Notes: generated from the letters alone by a model not told the origin. DNA of 64,000 nucleotides from Cyprinodon diabolis (GCA_030533445.1 CM060064.1:46030787-46094786), one strand, 5' to 3'. Counted from the stretch's first letter, positions 1-10,865 are shown. Program-made: numbers and translations.

Positions 1-1222
1 AAATATTTAGCTCCAAATAAATTCCTTATTTAACAAACTAAATATTTAGCTAGCACCAACCAAACTAAATAGTATAAATAGTTTCCCAGGCTTTTACTTT
101 TGTAGTTCACTTCCGCTTTTCTGCAAGGGGATTTGCATATTCGCCTAATATTTAGCTAGCACCAACCAAGCTAAACATTTAGTTTTTTTAAATATTTAGC
201 TCCAAATAAAATACTTATTTAACAAACTAATTATTTATAGCTAAATATTTAGCTAGCGACATCCAGACATGATGATAGCATGGCAGGCTAACGTTAGCAG
301 AGTTAGCGTGCGCTTGTGGGCTGTTAGGGTTTGAATGATGTGGGGCGCCATTTGTAAAGTTAAGCAGACAAAAATTAGGAGCAATATTTATGGTTATTTA
401 GCATGTTTTAAGAGAAAAAAAAAGGGGGTTATTTTTTCACTATGTCATTCATTGATTTATAAAAATCTTACTTTGCTAATCAGATATTTAGTTTGGACCT
501 AAATATCAAATATTTTGTTTATTAAATAAATATTTAGCTCCAAACTAAATAGTCAGTTTGCAAATTAGAAATTTGGCTCCAAACTAAATATTTAGTTTGT
601 TAAATATTAGTTTGCTACATATTTAGCTCCAAACTAAATAGTCAGTTTGCAAATTAAATATTTAGCTCCAAACTAAATAGTCAGTTTGCAAATAAAAAAT
701 TTGGCTCCAAACTAAATATTTAGTTTGTTAAATATTTAGCTCCAAACTATTCAGTTTGCAAATTAAATATTTAGCTCCAAATAAAATACTTATTTAACAA
801 ACTAAATATTTAGCTAGCACCAACCAAACTAAATAGTATAAATAGTTTCCCAGGCTTTTACTTTTGTAGTTCACTTCCGCTTTTCTGCAAGGGGATTTGC
901 ATATTCGCCTAATATTTAGCTAGCACCAACCAAGCTAAACATTTAGTTTCTTAAATATTTAGCTCCAAATAAAATACTTATTTAACAAAGTAATTACTTA
1001 TAGCTAAATATTTAGCTAGCACCAAGCTAGCTAAACATTTAGTTTCTTAAATAAATATTTAGCTCCAAATAAAATACTTATTTAACAAACTAATTATTTA
1101 TAGCTAAATATTTAGCTAGCACCAAGCTAGCTAAACATTTAGTTTCTTAAATAAATATTTAGCTCCAAATAAAATACTTATTTAACAAACTAATTATTTA
1201 TAGCTAAATATTTAGCTAGCTT
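1..1222. repeat. AT-rich array of short repeats with a 258-bp direct repeat
   Basis: The stretch is built from variations of a short motif reading AAATATTTAGCTCCAAA and its inverse. Positions 1-258 recur nearly unchanged at 765-1022, including a less AT-rich core (CTTCCGCTTTTCTGCAAGG). Units of about 100 bp repeat again at roughly 1024-1120 and 1126-1222. No reading frame of note runs through it. It looks like satellite-type amplification inside a fold-back element. Confidence 0.8.
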
Positions 1223-1521
1223 GGTGTTAGCTAAATATTCATTTTGTTAAATAAGTATTTAGCCCCAAACTAAATATTTAATTTGGAGCTAAATATTAAT
1301 TTAAAAAACTAAATATTTAAATTGCAAACTAAATATTTGGCTCCAAACTAAATATTTATTTAACAAAGTACGATTTTTATAAATGAATGAATGACATAGT
1401 GAAAAATGACTTAACCCCCTTATTTTTCTCTTAAAACAAGCTAAATAACCATAAATATTGAACATAATTTTTTGACTGCTTAACTTTACAAACTGCGCCC
1501 CATTGAATGAGGCCACACAAA
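321..1521. mobile_element. Fold-back element with ~150-bp inverted arms
   Basis: The sequence at 321-476 returns as its reverse complement at about 1370-1521 with scattered differences. The shared arm includes GTAAAGTTAAGCAG, TATGGTTATTTAGC and CACTATGTCATTCATT. The arms enclose the AT-rich array at 480-1365. Long inverted arms around a tandem array are typical of fold-back DNA elements. I see no transposase frame and no clear target duplication, so the family is unassigned. Confidence 0.65.
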
Positions 1522-3600
1522 CACACCAAACTATTTTCACTCTGGATTGTCTGTCAGGTTTCAACTGAAGTCGACCCCAAAAACACATTTAAAAAAAATG
1601 TCTGATTTCCTTCATAAAGTCCTAAAGCTGAGCTACTCTGAAACAGACTATATTCAAATGGTTTCCCTCCATGATGGTTTTCATCAGTTTGAGTTTCAAT
1701 GATTTAAAACTTAAGCAGATTTATCGGTATCATAGCAAACCTCTAAGAATAAAACTCTCCTCTGACACCAACCCCTGGATTTAACAATCATTGCATCTTA
1801 TATTCTTGCTGACTGCCCTACATGAGGCCCTTGGTCTTTCCTCAGAAGGAGGTGAAGGTTTTAGGTCCTGGTCTTTGTCCATTCCCTGGAGGTCCAGGTC
1901 CATCTACTGGAGAACCTCGGTGCAAATTGTGCATCTGTAAACATTAAACAAGTCCTCTCCGTTTCTTTCCAGACCCTTCAGTCTCTGAACAAGGAAGGAG
2001 GTCAGAGGAGGAGTAAGGTTCTTCCTGTCCTTCATCGAGGAGGAGCCAGAGATTGCAGCAAAGACAGTTCCTCTTAGGAAAAACGTAGTTAAGGATTAAG
2101 GTTGTGGCTCCAAACATCTAGAGGGGACCTCCAGAAATCAAAAGTGAATTTATTTCACTAACAGTAAAACCAATGTTCTGGGTACGATGCAGTGCTACAG
2201 CACAAGCAAGTGGTGTTCTATAGAGCTATCCCATATAGAGTGAAATATTTCAGGGTTTATTGATTTAGATTTTTACCTCCAGCTCAAGAAAGACCAAATT
2301 TTGTTTCTCCGAATAAAAATGGGAAATCACATGAATTTATAAGGTTCAGGGAAATAATGTGGTAATAAAAATAATTTTCATTCTGTTCTGATGTGATTTC
2401 TCTGAAAATGAATGTTGGGTTTTAATTCGCCGTTAGCCAGAATTTTCTAAATCAACAGAAAAATTGATGTTTAACTTATCAGCATGAGGGAAATTAATCT
2501 GTAAGATAAACGTATTTTTTTAAGTTCAAGTATTGAGATAATTTGAATATTTTCAATTTGCTGAGATGCAGATTAAAACTGACCTGAGATTACTTAGAAA
2601 TAATTGGTCCAGGGATTATGGGATTGGTTTGTTCCTGTTGTGACCACCAGGTGTCAGTATCAGCCTATATAAGCTCCACGTTATTTCATCATTCAACAAA
2701 GGAGACTGAAGGTTCAGCAGAGAAAGAGATAATTTCTGTCTGTGCAACTTATCGGGAACCACATCTGGAGGAGGTGCAGATGTTTAATGACCGCTGTCTT
2801 CATTCTGACTTGGTCTCCTGAATGTCACCGTTAGAGACCCGATAGTCTGATGTTCTGGTTTGACTTGGGTTTTGTCAAAGGAACAGTTTGTTTCTTTTGA
2901 AGCGAGGTTCTGTGGGTTTTTCTGTGCCTTTGATACTCTGGTCCTCAGGGTCCAGTTTTTTTATTATTTTATTTTTTTTATGTTTCAGTGTTCCACCAAA
3001 CCTGCATCAGATGTTTGAATCCCTCACCGCTTCTTGCTCAGTTTCAAGTTCTGCTGAAAACGTCTTGAAGATGAGATGCATCTAAAACATGCATGCAGGC
3101 AGAAGTTCGGTACCTTCCCTGCAGCCAAGCTTCTTCTAATTAGGGTCAGGAGATGGTTCTAAAGTCCACTTTAGATAATAGCTGTTTACCATGGATCATC
3201 CACACCATAGAAGGCTGCTCCTAAATGCCAACACAGCAGAAATGATGTGAGGATAGTTCTCCCTAATCTGTCTAAGTTAATTTCTTTGATCCTTTCAGCT
3301 CTTGGCCATCACAGCTTTGTGATTCCCTCCAGACGTGAAGCAGATACACAGCCTGAGGGTGAACTCTGACCCTGCGGGTTCCTGTTGATGCTGATCACCA
3401 GTTCAGAACTTTGATAGGGGCTGCTATTATTTTGGAGGTTTACATTGCTGGTCAGTCGAGGAGATCCGTCGCTCCACCCAGCACCGCTTCCTCTGTACGG
3501 CTCGGCCAGTGATCCTGGCCCCCACCTGAACAAGGTGTGGTTCTTGCTTCCATGATGAGGCTGTCTGAAGGTGCTTTAGGTCAGACTGATGAGGCTCAGG
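1522..3600. other. No gene recognised
   Basis: Ordinary non-coding fish sequence. Open frames are short, start without context and match nothing I know. No tRNA, conserved exon or long repeat was seen here. Confidence 0.5.
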
Positions 3601-3630
3601 ATCCTTAAGGGCTGTTATTCTCCCGCAGCA

Positions 3631-4231
3631 GTGTGTCGCAGTTAGCTTGTCGCAGGTATGACGCAGAAATTTTTGATTTATGCCCAATTTTGAAGCTATG
3701 TTATTCCACGCCACAACGCAAGAGGGACAATCAGGAACTAGCTAGGACTGTGGGTGTGGTGGTTGGCGTTTTTGTTGTTATACCGATGAGAGACGACGAG
3801 GAAATGCATTTCAAGTATTTCAGGATGTCCGTGTGTCGGTTTGACGAGCTTGTTCGCCGCCTACAACCCCTTATCCAACGCCGGACGACACACAGTTCCC
3901 CCGTGAGTGTTTCCCAAAAACTGGCCGTGGCGCTGCGTGTTCTGGCTTCGGGTGCTAACCAACAGACCGTCGCAAAGAGCTACAAACTAGCGTCCTGTAC
4001 GGTGTCTGGGATAGTGTCCGAGGTGTGCCAGGCGTTGTGGACGGCACTACAGCCACAGTCTCTGCCATTAGGTAACAAACAGGAAATATGCATAGTGTAG
4101 AGCAGATGTAGAATTGACCAATCAGAGGCCTCCTGTCTGTGGCACTGTCTGTGGTCACCTACAATTTTGGGTAGGTGCACCAGAATGTCTGCAGAAGGGG
4201 GTGGGGCATATCTGCGTTAACTGCGACACAC
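3631..4231 (+). mobile_element. Internally deleted PIF/Harbinger transposon
   Basis: The ends carry a 14-bp inverted repeat, GTGTGTCGCAGTTA at 3631-3644 and its complement at 4218-4231. Between them an open frame (about 3633-4070) reads like the N-terminal part of Harbinger (HARBI1-like) transposases, with a phenylalanine-rich start ([15 protein letters not shown]) and then a helix-turn-helix-like block ending near [14 protein letters not shown]. The catalytic DDE part and the Myb-like partner gene are absent, so this copy is non-autonomous. I could not confirm the 3-bp target duplication usual for the superfamily. A broken second copy lies in pnp intron 5 (20432-20465 and 21039-21095). Confidence 0.7.
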
Positions 4232-4523
4232 ACGCAGACGACCTGGAGTCTGAGCATAAACCAAACTTTACTACACATGGTTATCGTATCCACTATCACT
4301 ACTGATTCTCCAAACTGGGATCACTGATTGCTGCAGGGGACATACCGATGGATCAGAACTTCACCTTTAACCTGAACCTCACAGAGACTAAAACTGGTCC
4401 AATCAAGGGGTTCCGGCCAAGCTGCTGTTTGTTACCGCCTTACTTAGACACCAGAAATTTGTTTGGACTCTCTCAGCAGTGTAGAGGATGTAGATACCTA
4501 TTATGCTTTGCGTCCTCCTTTAA
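4232..4523. other. ankrd34 3' flank, no other gene
   Basis: This holds the probable 3' untranslated region of the minus-strand ankrd34 gene. I did not find a convincing AATAAA on that strand here. Confidence 0.35.
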
Positions 4524-6119
4524 TCAATCCCCATTTGACTCAACGACCTTTTCAGCCAGAATCTCCTGGAAGGTCGAGAGTTGCTTCATCTGCTCTGTCT
4601 GCATCGAGTGTCTTCTCATCAGCTTCTTCTTCATCTTAAACTCAAGGCCCCGTTTGGGTGAGGTGGGGGCCATGGGTACCAGGATCTTGTGTCCGCAGTG
4701 GACGGGTGAGGTGGGCTTTCCGTTGGCCCGTATATCAGGGATGGGTCTTTGGGGGTTCACATTAAGAGGAGGCAGAAAGCCGGGTCTGGTATGGGAAATG
4801 TGGTCCAACAGCAGTGTTCCTGAGCCCCGACGTTCCAGGAGACCCGGCTGGCGCCTGCGCATAGTAATGGGGGACACAGAGTTTGGAATGTTCTCCAGAG
4901 ACTCCCTGGATGAGCTGGTCAACAGGGTGAGGGGGGAGGCATTGTATCTTCGACGCTCCACAGACACCCGTCCAGAGTCTGGAGATCCAGGGATGGACTC
5001 TGGACACAGATGGGTGTCTGACTCATAGTGTTCCATCCGGGTAAGTTTAGGGTGTGCCAGAACACGGGGTGCCACTGCCCCTGGCCCCCCGGCATTTTCC
5101 TGGGGCTCTGGAGCTGTATTTCTGCGGTATAGGATCTGGTGCTGCTGGACCTTGTCGGCCCAAGAAGGGGCAAAAAGACCTGTGCAGTCCTCAGAGCAGG
5201 ACCGGTCGATAGGTTTAGGAGAACAGGGGTCATGGGTCTCAATGCTGTGTCGCCGTGACAACCGAGGTCTCAGCGGGTCTGAGACGTACAGGCCATTCAT
5301 CTCAGAGACCATCCTGCTCACGTCTGTGCTGCCCTCCTCTTCCAGACCCTGATCCAAACTGTCCTGAGGAACTTCATTTAACATGGAGGGCGCCACCAGG
5401 CCCCAAGGCTCGGAGTTTAGCCTCTTCAGGAGCTTTCGAGGAGGGGGCCTTTTCTCACCTGGAGGCCGTGCCGATGGGAGGGGTAATGCTGAGGTGAGTG
5501 CAAAACTGAAGATCCCCTCCTTGCTCTTGTCTCCTGCTGGCGACGAAGTGCCGATCTCTACATCTGAAGGTGACATACAGGCGGGAGACAGTTTGTCCAC
5601 AATGCCTGGGGAGGGCGGTGAGTTCAGGTACTGTTTAGTCTTCTTGGTGCCTGATGGAGAAGTGTCGGTGGTGATGATGATTACTTCTTTGCCTTTAGCC
5701 TTGCAGGCATCTAGTAACACCTGCAGGGTCTCGCGATCTCCCCTGTTGATGGCGTGGACAAGAGCAGAGGCGCCAGAATAGTCTTTGAGGCTGGGATCTG
5801 CACCGTTCTCCAGCAGCAGTGACACCACTTCCTTGCCTGCCTGCTCAGCACAGGCGTGCATCAGCGCCGTGCGCCCGCTCTTATCTGGGATGTTAGGGTC
5901 GGCCCCTTTCTCCAGCAGGTACCGAACCATCCTTTGGCGGGTCTGTGGGTCGTCATACCTCCCCAGGCAGGCAGCAGATATTGGTGTCTCTCCTCGTTCG
6001 TTGCCTTCATTGATATAGGCTCCGCCCTCCAGAAGTAACCGGGCGAGACGCAGCTTCCCCTGGAAGACGGCTTTGAGGAGGGCATTCCCCTCGGTCTGCA
6101 AGGGCCCTCCATCTCCCAT
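4524..6119 (-). CDS. ankrd34a: Ankyrin repeat domain-containing protein 34 (ANKRD34A-like)
   Basis: One uninterrupted coding exon gives 531 residues with the ATG at 6119, which has A at -3 and G at +4. Residues about 10-150 form ankyrin repeats, seen in blocks such as LLLEGGAYINEG, YLLEKGADPNIPDKSGRTAL and LLENGADPSLKDYSGASAL. They are followed by the family hallmark EVIIITTDTSPSGTKKT. The rest is low-complexity and serine/proline-rich, with conserved C-terminal blocks RRGSGTLLLDHISHTRPGF and KKKLMRRHSMQTEQMKQL. Length and architecture fit vertebrate ANKRD34 proteins (about 500-535 aa), and the ankyrin part resembles ANKRD34A most, though ANKRD34C is not excluded. Its molecular role is poorly known; the repeats imply protein binding. 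An upstream ATG at about 6175, out of frame, opens a 13-codon uORF. Confidence 0.9.
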   Translation of the reverse strand: MGDGGPLQTEGNALLKAVFQGKLRLARLLLEGGAYINEGNERGETPISAACLGRYDDPQTRQRMVRYLLEKGADPNIPDKSGRTALMHACAEQAGKEVVSLLLENGADPSLKDYSGASALVHAINRGDRETLQVLLDACKAKGKEVIIITTDTSPSGTKKTKQYLNSPPSPGIVDKLSPACMSPSDVEIGTSSPAGDKSKEGIFSFALTSALPLPSARPPGEKRPPPRKLLKRLNSEPWGLVAPSMLNEVPQDSLDQGLEEEGSTDVSRMVSEMNGLYVSDPLRPRLSRRHSIETHDPCSPKPIDRSCSEDCTGLFAPSWADKVQQHQILYRRNTAPEPQENAGGPGAVAPRVLAHPKLTRMEHYESDTHLCPESIPGSPDSGRVSVERRRYNASPLTLLTSSSRESLENIPNSVSPITMRRRQPGLLERRGSGTLLLDHISHTRPGFLPPLNVNPQRPIPDIRANGKPTSPVHCGHKILVPMAPTSPKRGLEFKMKKKLMRRHSMQTEQMKQLSTFQEILAEKVVESNGD

Positions 6120-6199
6120 GATCCTTTGCCTCTCCTCAGACCTCCTGCCCACTGGAAGCTCTGTTAAGGCCAAACATCTTCTCTAAAAAGTCACATGAC
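6120..6199 (-). promoter_or_regulatory. ankrd34a: ankrd34 5' UTR segment with splice acceptor and uORF
   Basis: On the minus strand TTTTTCTTGCAG ends at 6200 and is a good splice acceptor, so the coding exon likely begins at 6199 after a 5' UTR intron. The leader holds a short out-of-frame uORF (ATG near 6175, stop within 45 nt). The 80-nt leader has no in-frame ATG before 6119. Confidence 0.6.
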
Positions 6200-6507
6200 C
6201 TGCAAGAAAAAGACAGCAATTAAAACCTGAACATGTTAGCAAACAAAGAGACATGCTGCCATTTAATTGGTAGAGGGGATGAGGAGGATGGCACTCACAA
6301 CATTATGACTCGAAGCAGTTTAATGTCAGAACACACCAAATCCGATTTTACATCTGATCTGACAGAAAATCGCATAGGATGAGGTTGTGGCGTTTAGCGC
6401 TCATTGAAAGTCGTTGGGGATGATCACACTCAACACGAATTTACACAAGAGGGCTGCATAGCTCCGACTGAGATAGAGCCCAGTTCTGTTTTAGTCAGAC
6501 TACGCAG
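6200..6507. other. No gene recognised (probable ankrd34 5' UTR intron)
   Basis: Nothing beyond non-coding sequence is visible. If the leader exon at about 11.4 kb is real, this lies inside the ankrd34 5' intron. Confidence 0.35.
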
Positions 6508-6515
6508 CAATTCAT

Positions 6516-7086
6516 TAGCCTCGTGAGACCATCCTGATCTCGCGAGCTTTCAAGGTTCCACTCGCAGATCAGTCTGGAGACTCTCCGTTGAAGAAAATTT
6601 GGAGCCGTTCACCAAACGAACTATCCAATCAGCGTTGGCTTTCAGGCGGGTTGAGGTGTGACGCAACGAGAAGCGCGACAGTTCAGTCTAAAGAACATGG
6701 CGGCTTCAGCCGATGAAACTAGCATTAGAGTGGCTATCGAGCAAGTTTTATCGGAATTACAGAGTATTTCTTCACTGAAAGAAGAGCAAAACACTGCTCT
6801 GGAGGCTTTTCTCAGAGGAAAAGATGTTTTTGCTCTTCTCCCGACTGGTTTCGGCAAGAGTAGCTTGTGGTTGTGTTTTCGTCGTCGTTCTGTTAGTACG
6901 TCATATGCTTCGTTGATCTGATCACCAACATAGGCCAATCAGCTAACCAGTATTTTCGCCCCTTCCCAAAATTACTTCAACGGAAGGTTTCCAGATGGAT
7001 ATGCGGAGCAAATCCATCTGGCGGAGTCAGGTTAGTCGTTTGGTTTCTCTGTTAGCCTGTAATACCCCATACCTGTCCATGTTTTT
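6516..7086 (+). mobile_element. Hairpin-ended element with RecQ-like helicase fragment, copy 1
   Basis: The element starts TAGCCTCGTGAGACC. It is flanked by exact 8-bp duplications CAATTCAT at 6508-6515 and 7087-7094. A frame at 6658-6921 encodes [19 protein letters not shown] and LPTGFGKS, the Q-motif region and Walker A of RecQ-type helicases, then loses similarity. The usual 3' end (GGAGTCAGGTTAG, ending at 7032) is followed by about 54 bp (7033-7086) identical except for one base to the DNA flanking copy 3 at 27754 onward, ending in a T run. Near the 3' end CCAGATGGAT and ATCCATCTGG form a 10-bp stem. Superfamily unassigned. Confidence 0.75.
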
Positions 7087-7149
7087 CAATTCATGGGTCT
7101 GACATGGGTTTTTAATCTTTTTACGATTAAAAAGTAAAACACAACTACT

Positions 7150-7300
7150 TTGGAGGAAAATACTCAATTAAATTCAGTTTATTTCTACAGCGCTAATTCA
7201 CAACACGTCATTACAAGGCACTTTACAGTTCAACCAGATCATCCAGTCAGATTGATTTAAAGTTTTCTATCCAAGGAAAACCAGCTGATTGTATCGACTC
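7150..7300. repeat. Dispersed repeat fragment
   Basis: The block around AATTCAGTTTATTTCTACAG and GCGCTAATTCACAACAC resembles a short repeat common in fish genomes. The family is not assigned and the edges are uncertain. Confidence 0.35.
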
Positions 7301-7329
7301 ATTGACTGGAATGTAATTCCTCAAACCAG

Positions 7330-7514
7330 ACATGGGCAATGTGGAGTCAACAAGTCATCTCCATGTCATGTATTTAATCTACCCAGCCACTGAAGCAGGT
7401 GAGTCCAATCTTCACCGTGAATTAACCTGTGCAGATTGGACTCACCTGCTTCAGTGGCTGGCTAGAACAAATACAGGACATGGAGATGACTTGTTGACTC
7501 CACATTGCCCATGT
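7330..7514. repeat. Long near-perfect hairpin (82-bp arms)
   Basis: Positions 7330-7411 and 7433-7514 are reverse complements with about four mismatches, separated by a 21-nt spacer. The arms begin ACATGGGCAATGTGGAGTCA. An RNA from either strand could fold into an 82-bp hairpin. It may be a palindromic MITE or a local inverted duplication. Confidence 0.85.
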
Positions 7515-8250
7515 CTGCCTCAAACTAAGCATGCTTGTAGTGACAGTGGAGAGAAAAAACTTCCTTTTAACAGGAAGAAACCTCCAGCAAAATACAAAAT
7601 AAAATTTAGTCAGTTTGGAGTCGCACATCGTGAAAATAGTAAGCAGGACAGACTGGTGCAAAAACAATGAATGAAACATTAAAAAACAAAACTTTGCACA
7701 TTATAGGAGTTAAGGAGGACAGAAAACAGATAAAGTAGTGATCCTCTTTGAGCCTCACAAAAACAATGAGGGACAGAAAGCGCAGTTTATCAATCTCCTT
7801 GCAAAAAAATTAATTCAGGAGAAAAAAAAAACAGATATGGTAGAATAGTGATCCTCTATGAGCCTAAAAAAAAATAATAATAATGGGATGCACTGCAGAC
7901 AGAGCAGGTAAGCAGCGTATCTCTCACATCTTTATGAAAAAGAAAGAAAAACTTGGATAAACTTCCCAGATCTCCCTCTAAGAATCATCTCTCTGCCTTA
8001 GTCAACATAGAAAGCATCTCACGCCGTTTATTGCTGCGTTTTTCTTTTCTTTACACGTCGATCTCATGTTTTTACTACATTATGAACATGTGAACTACAG
8101 CTGATGGGGATCCTTAATAAAATTACCAGATTCTCCATCTGTTCTGGCTTGAGATGCTGCATAGACTTGTAAAGTGGGGCTTTGCTTATAGAATGCGGTG
8201 GTGATTTTTTTATTTTTTTGAATAATTTTTCATACTCTGTCCAAGAAAAT
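7515..8250. other. No gene recognised
   Basis: AT-rich sequence with two related stretches (GTGATCCTCTTTGAGCCT and GTGATCCTCTATGAGCCT, about 7738 and 7848) suggesting an old short duplication. No coding frame is supported. Confidence 0.4.
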
Positions 8251-8908
8251 TAGAAAAATTATTTCAATTTGTGTGGCAAAGAGACAGAGGTGAACAAAAT
8301 CTTACACAGATTAAAACATTATGTCGGCTTGAGAGGCCCAGTGTTTGAATGGTTTTAATCTTATTTAGAAAAGAGAACTTTTTCAGTTCATCTTGACCAA
8401 TGCTGTTCTGGGGCCAAACCTTTAGAGGATGGCGTTCCCCAAGGCTCAATTCTAGGTCCTATTTTGTTTATTTTGTATTTACTGCCTCTTGGTCAGATTT
8501 TCCATAAGTTTGGTGTTTCTTTTCATTTCTTTGCAGATGATGTTCAGATTTATATGCCCCTTAAACTACAAAATGGGAACAATGAATCTCTTCAGCTATT
8601 GATAGATTGTCTACCTGAAGTCAAATCTTGGATGGAACAAAACTTTCTTCACCTAAAACTCAAGTTATATTATTTGGTCAGTCTTCATACTACAAATCCA
8701 GATCTGATTCTTGGTTCTTTAGCTTGGTTTTGTCAGACCTCTCCTAGGAATCTTGGTTTTACTTTCGACAGCTGTTTAAAGCTTGATAAACAAGTTAGCT
8801 CTGTTGTTAGATCAAGTTTTGATCACCTGCGGATTTTAGCGAAAATTAAATCCTATTTCTGTTTGTTCATTACATCCCGGTTGGATTATTGCAATTCATT
8901 ATATAGAT

Positions 8909-9293
8909 CAGGGGTCACCAACCTTTTTAAGGCTGAGGGCTACTTCATGGCTACCGAGTCATAGGAAGGGCTACCAATACTGACCTATGAACTGGAGGGA
9001 TCAGTGTTCACCTACAGTAAATCTCATCCATAAGAAACTCATTTTTATTCTTATTTTATTATTTTATTCATTTCTAATTTTCATTTTAATATTGTCATTT
9101 TGAAACAACTGAAATATGATGAAATAGTTAACATGATGAAATAATACATAAATGATTAAAAAAAAAAGAGCAACAGAATAAAAAAAATCAAACTTAACCC
9201 ACTGAGTGAGTTGTTCTCATAAGATAAAGAGGGCACCCCATGTGGTCCTTGAGGGCCTCTTGGTGACCGCAGGCACCGCGTTGGTGACCCCTG
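8909..9293. mobile_element. hAT-type non-autonomous transposon inside the LINE
   Basis: The ends are CAGGGGTCACCAAC and GTTGGTGACCCCTG, perfect complements. The flanks ATATAGAT (8901-8908) and ATATAGAG (9294-9301) are an 8-bp target duplication with one change. It splits the LINE frame exactly at SRLDYCNSLY. The interior has no transposase. Confidence 0.85.
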
Positions 9294-9691
9294 ATATAGA
9301 GGCATGGATAAATCACAGATGCAGCGACTTCAATTGATCCAGAACGCAGCGGCTCGGCTTCCTACTGGAACCAGGAAGCATGACCATATAAGGCCTATAC
9401 TGGCCTCTTTACATTGGCTGCCTGTCTTTTACCGAATAGATTTTAAGATTCTTTTATCAACTTATAAAGTCTTCAATGGATTAGCTCCTCCTTATCTTAG
9501 AGACCTTTTAAAAATCCAGTCTGGGTGGAGAAGTCTATGTTCAAATAATCAACTATTAGTGACAGTTCCTCGGACTCGAGAGGAAAAGAGATGGGGCCTT
9601 CTCTGTTGTTGCTCCAATTCTGTGGAACCATTTACCTCTTCAAATTAAATCTGCCCACAGCCTGGATCATTTTAAATCGCTTCTTAAAGCT

Positions 9692-10236
9692 ACAGTGTGT
9701 AATTTTCAGCGACATCTAACGTCCAGACTGCAGACCGCAGCAACATGAACATCTCCCCCCCACCGCTTCTCCCCCCTAACAGTACGGCGAGCGTTACGGG
9801 ACAAAATGTCTTCCACGACGTCCGCATCACCTGCCTTCTCAAGTGATGAGGTTTGTTTACATAGATCATTTTACAGATAGTATTTCATTAGTCTGCGGTG
9901 TCCGCCGCTTTTCGTTGTGATACAGAGTAGGCATGATCCTCCATTCGTCTGATGTTTGGCCACACAGTGCCAAACAGTTTGCAAAGTCACTCACGCCTGC
10001 CGCCTTGTTCACCTGTCTTGTTACTGATGCACCGTATACCTGCTTCTTCTTCTTCTTTGGTTTCAGGCAGACTAAACGCTTCTCAGGCATAATACTGCCA
10101 TCTATTGTTCAGTACCGTCTCAGTTCATCTCTCTCAACTTGCCGTAGTTACTTTCGAGCGTAATGGGCGATCTCGCAATCACTAGTTTGTTGGCTCTGCG
10201 CTGCCGTAGCGCAAAGATCGTAGATGATGATAAATA
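9692..10236. mobile_element. Second insertion within the LINE 3' region
   Basis: The block starts near CTACAGTGTGTAATTTTCAG and is unlike LINE sequence, which resumes before 10280. A block beginning AGTGTGTAATTTTCAGCGAC is, from memory, common at ends of fish DNA elements. The minus-strand frame at 9866-10090 is lysine-rich and not recognised. Edges are approximate. Confidence 0.45.
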
Positions 10237-10305
10237 ACATAGTTATGTATAATATATTACATTTCTTTATACCTGTTTTTAAAGTGCTATATAAATAAAT
10301 TTGAC

Positions 10306-10718
10306 ATTGACAAAATCCGTGCAGATCTGCTCACCCTGCCTAGTGGGAGCCTCTCTATAGCACTCAGTGTGATGTGGAAATAAATCTGATCAAAGATTGA
10401 AAAGTCGTTTGCTTTTGCATTGTATTCTCTAGTTTGGGTTTAAATCCATTTCTTCATTAAAAAATGTATCCATTGAGGGATTCAAACCAAATAATATAGT
10501 TATCACTTCCGGCCACAGAGGGCGCTGTCATTACAGGGTTCCCAATAAAAAGTAATAACTTTCTGTGTGTTTGTTCTTCTTTGGTTTTGCTCTCCAAAAA
10601 CAAATGCATATATAAATAAATATCAGTAAAAGAAACAAAGAATTGTTTGGTTGTAATTGTCACGGATTGTAGGTACGTCAAAGTACATTTATTTTTAAAA
10701 CTCAGTCAAAATATCGAA
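10306..10718. other. No gene recognised
   Basis: Non-coding sequence with no supported feature. Confidence 0.4.
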
Positions 10719-10865
10719 AAACATGTCCATCCATTCCTCCATCTGTTCCTCCATCAATCCGATGATTCATTCATGCATCAATTAATCAATCAACTCACAA
10801 TATATCTACCCATCCATCGATTCATCCATCCATTACCCCCATCCATCCATCCATCCATGCATTCT
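10719..10865. repeat. Degenerate (ATCC)n simple repeat
   Basis: Imperfect CATC/ATCC units with many interruptions, ending in a clean run of CATC units near 10843-10858. The apparent IHPLPPSIHPSMHS peptide is a product of this repeat. Confidence 0.85.

Larger units (their letters stand above)
8290..10305 (+). mobile_element. Degenerate non-LTR retrotransposon (L2/CR1-Rex-like) with nested insertions
   Basis: Plus-strand frames show reverse transcriptase motifs: LEDGVPQGSILGPILFILYL followed by FHFFADDVQIYMPLK, the FADD box (about 8420-8570). Further on, SRLDYCNSLY resumes after an insertion as QLIQNAAARLPTGTRKHDHI and LASLHWLPVFYRIDFKIL (9304-9600). The 3' tail AAAGTGCTATATAAATAAAT at about 10280 is the usual end of this group. 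Frameshifts and two insertions (8909-9293 and about 9692-10236) break the frame. The 5' part is missing, as is normal for target-primed insertion. Confidence 0.8.

Noticed and set aside
4762..6112. Frames on the plus strand and in other minus frames across the ankrd34 exon
   Set aside because: They lack domains and overlap a strongly conserved coding frame; they are shadows.
6120..6173. Longer ankrd34 N-terminus (18 more residues)
   Set aside because: The extension would start at TTG, has no family similarity, and the ATG at 6119 has better context.
6658..6921. A functional host RecQ helicase gene
   Set aside because: Only the N-terminal motif region is present, it recurs three times within elements bounded by target duplications, and copy 3 has lost a Walker A glycine.
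6516..7086. Classical Helitron
   Set aside because: There is a 3' hairpin and a terminal TTAG, but exact 8-bp target duplications flank every copy and there is no TC start or A/T insertion site.
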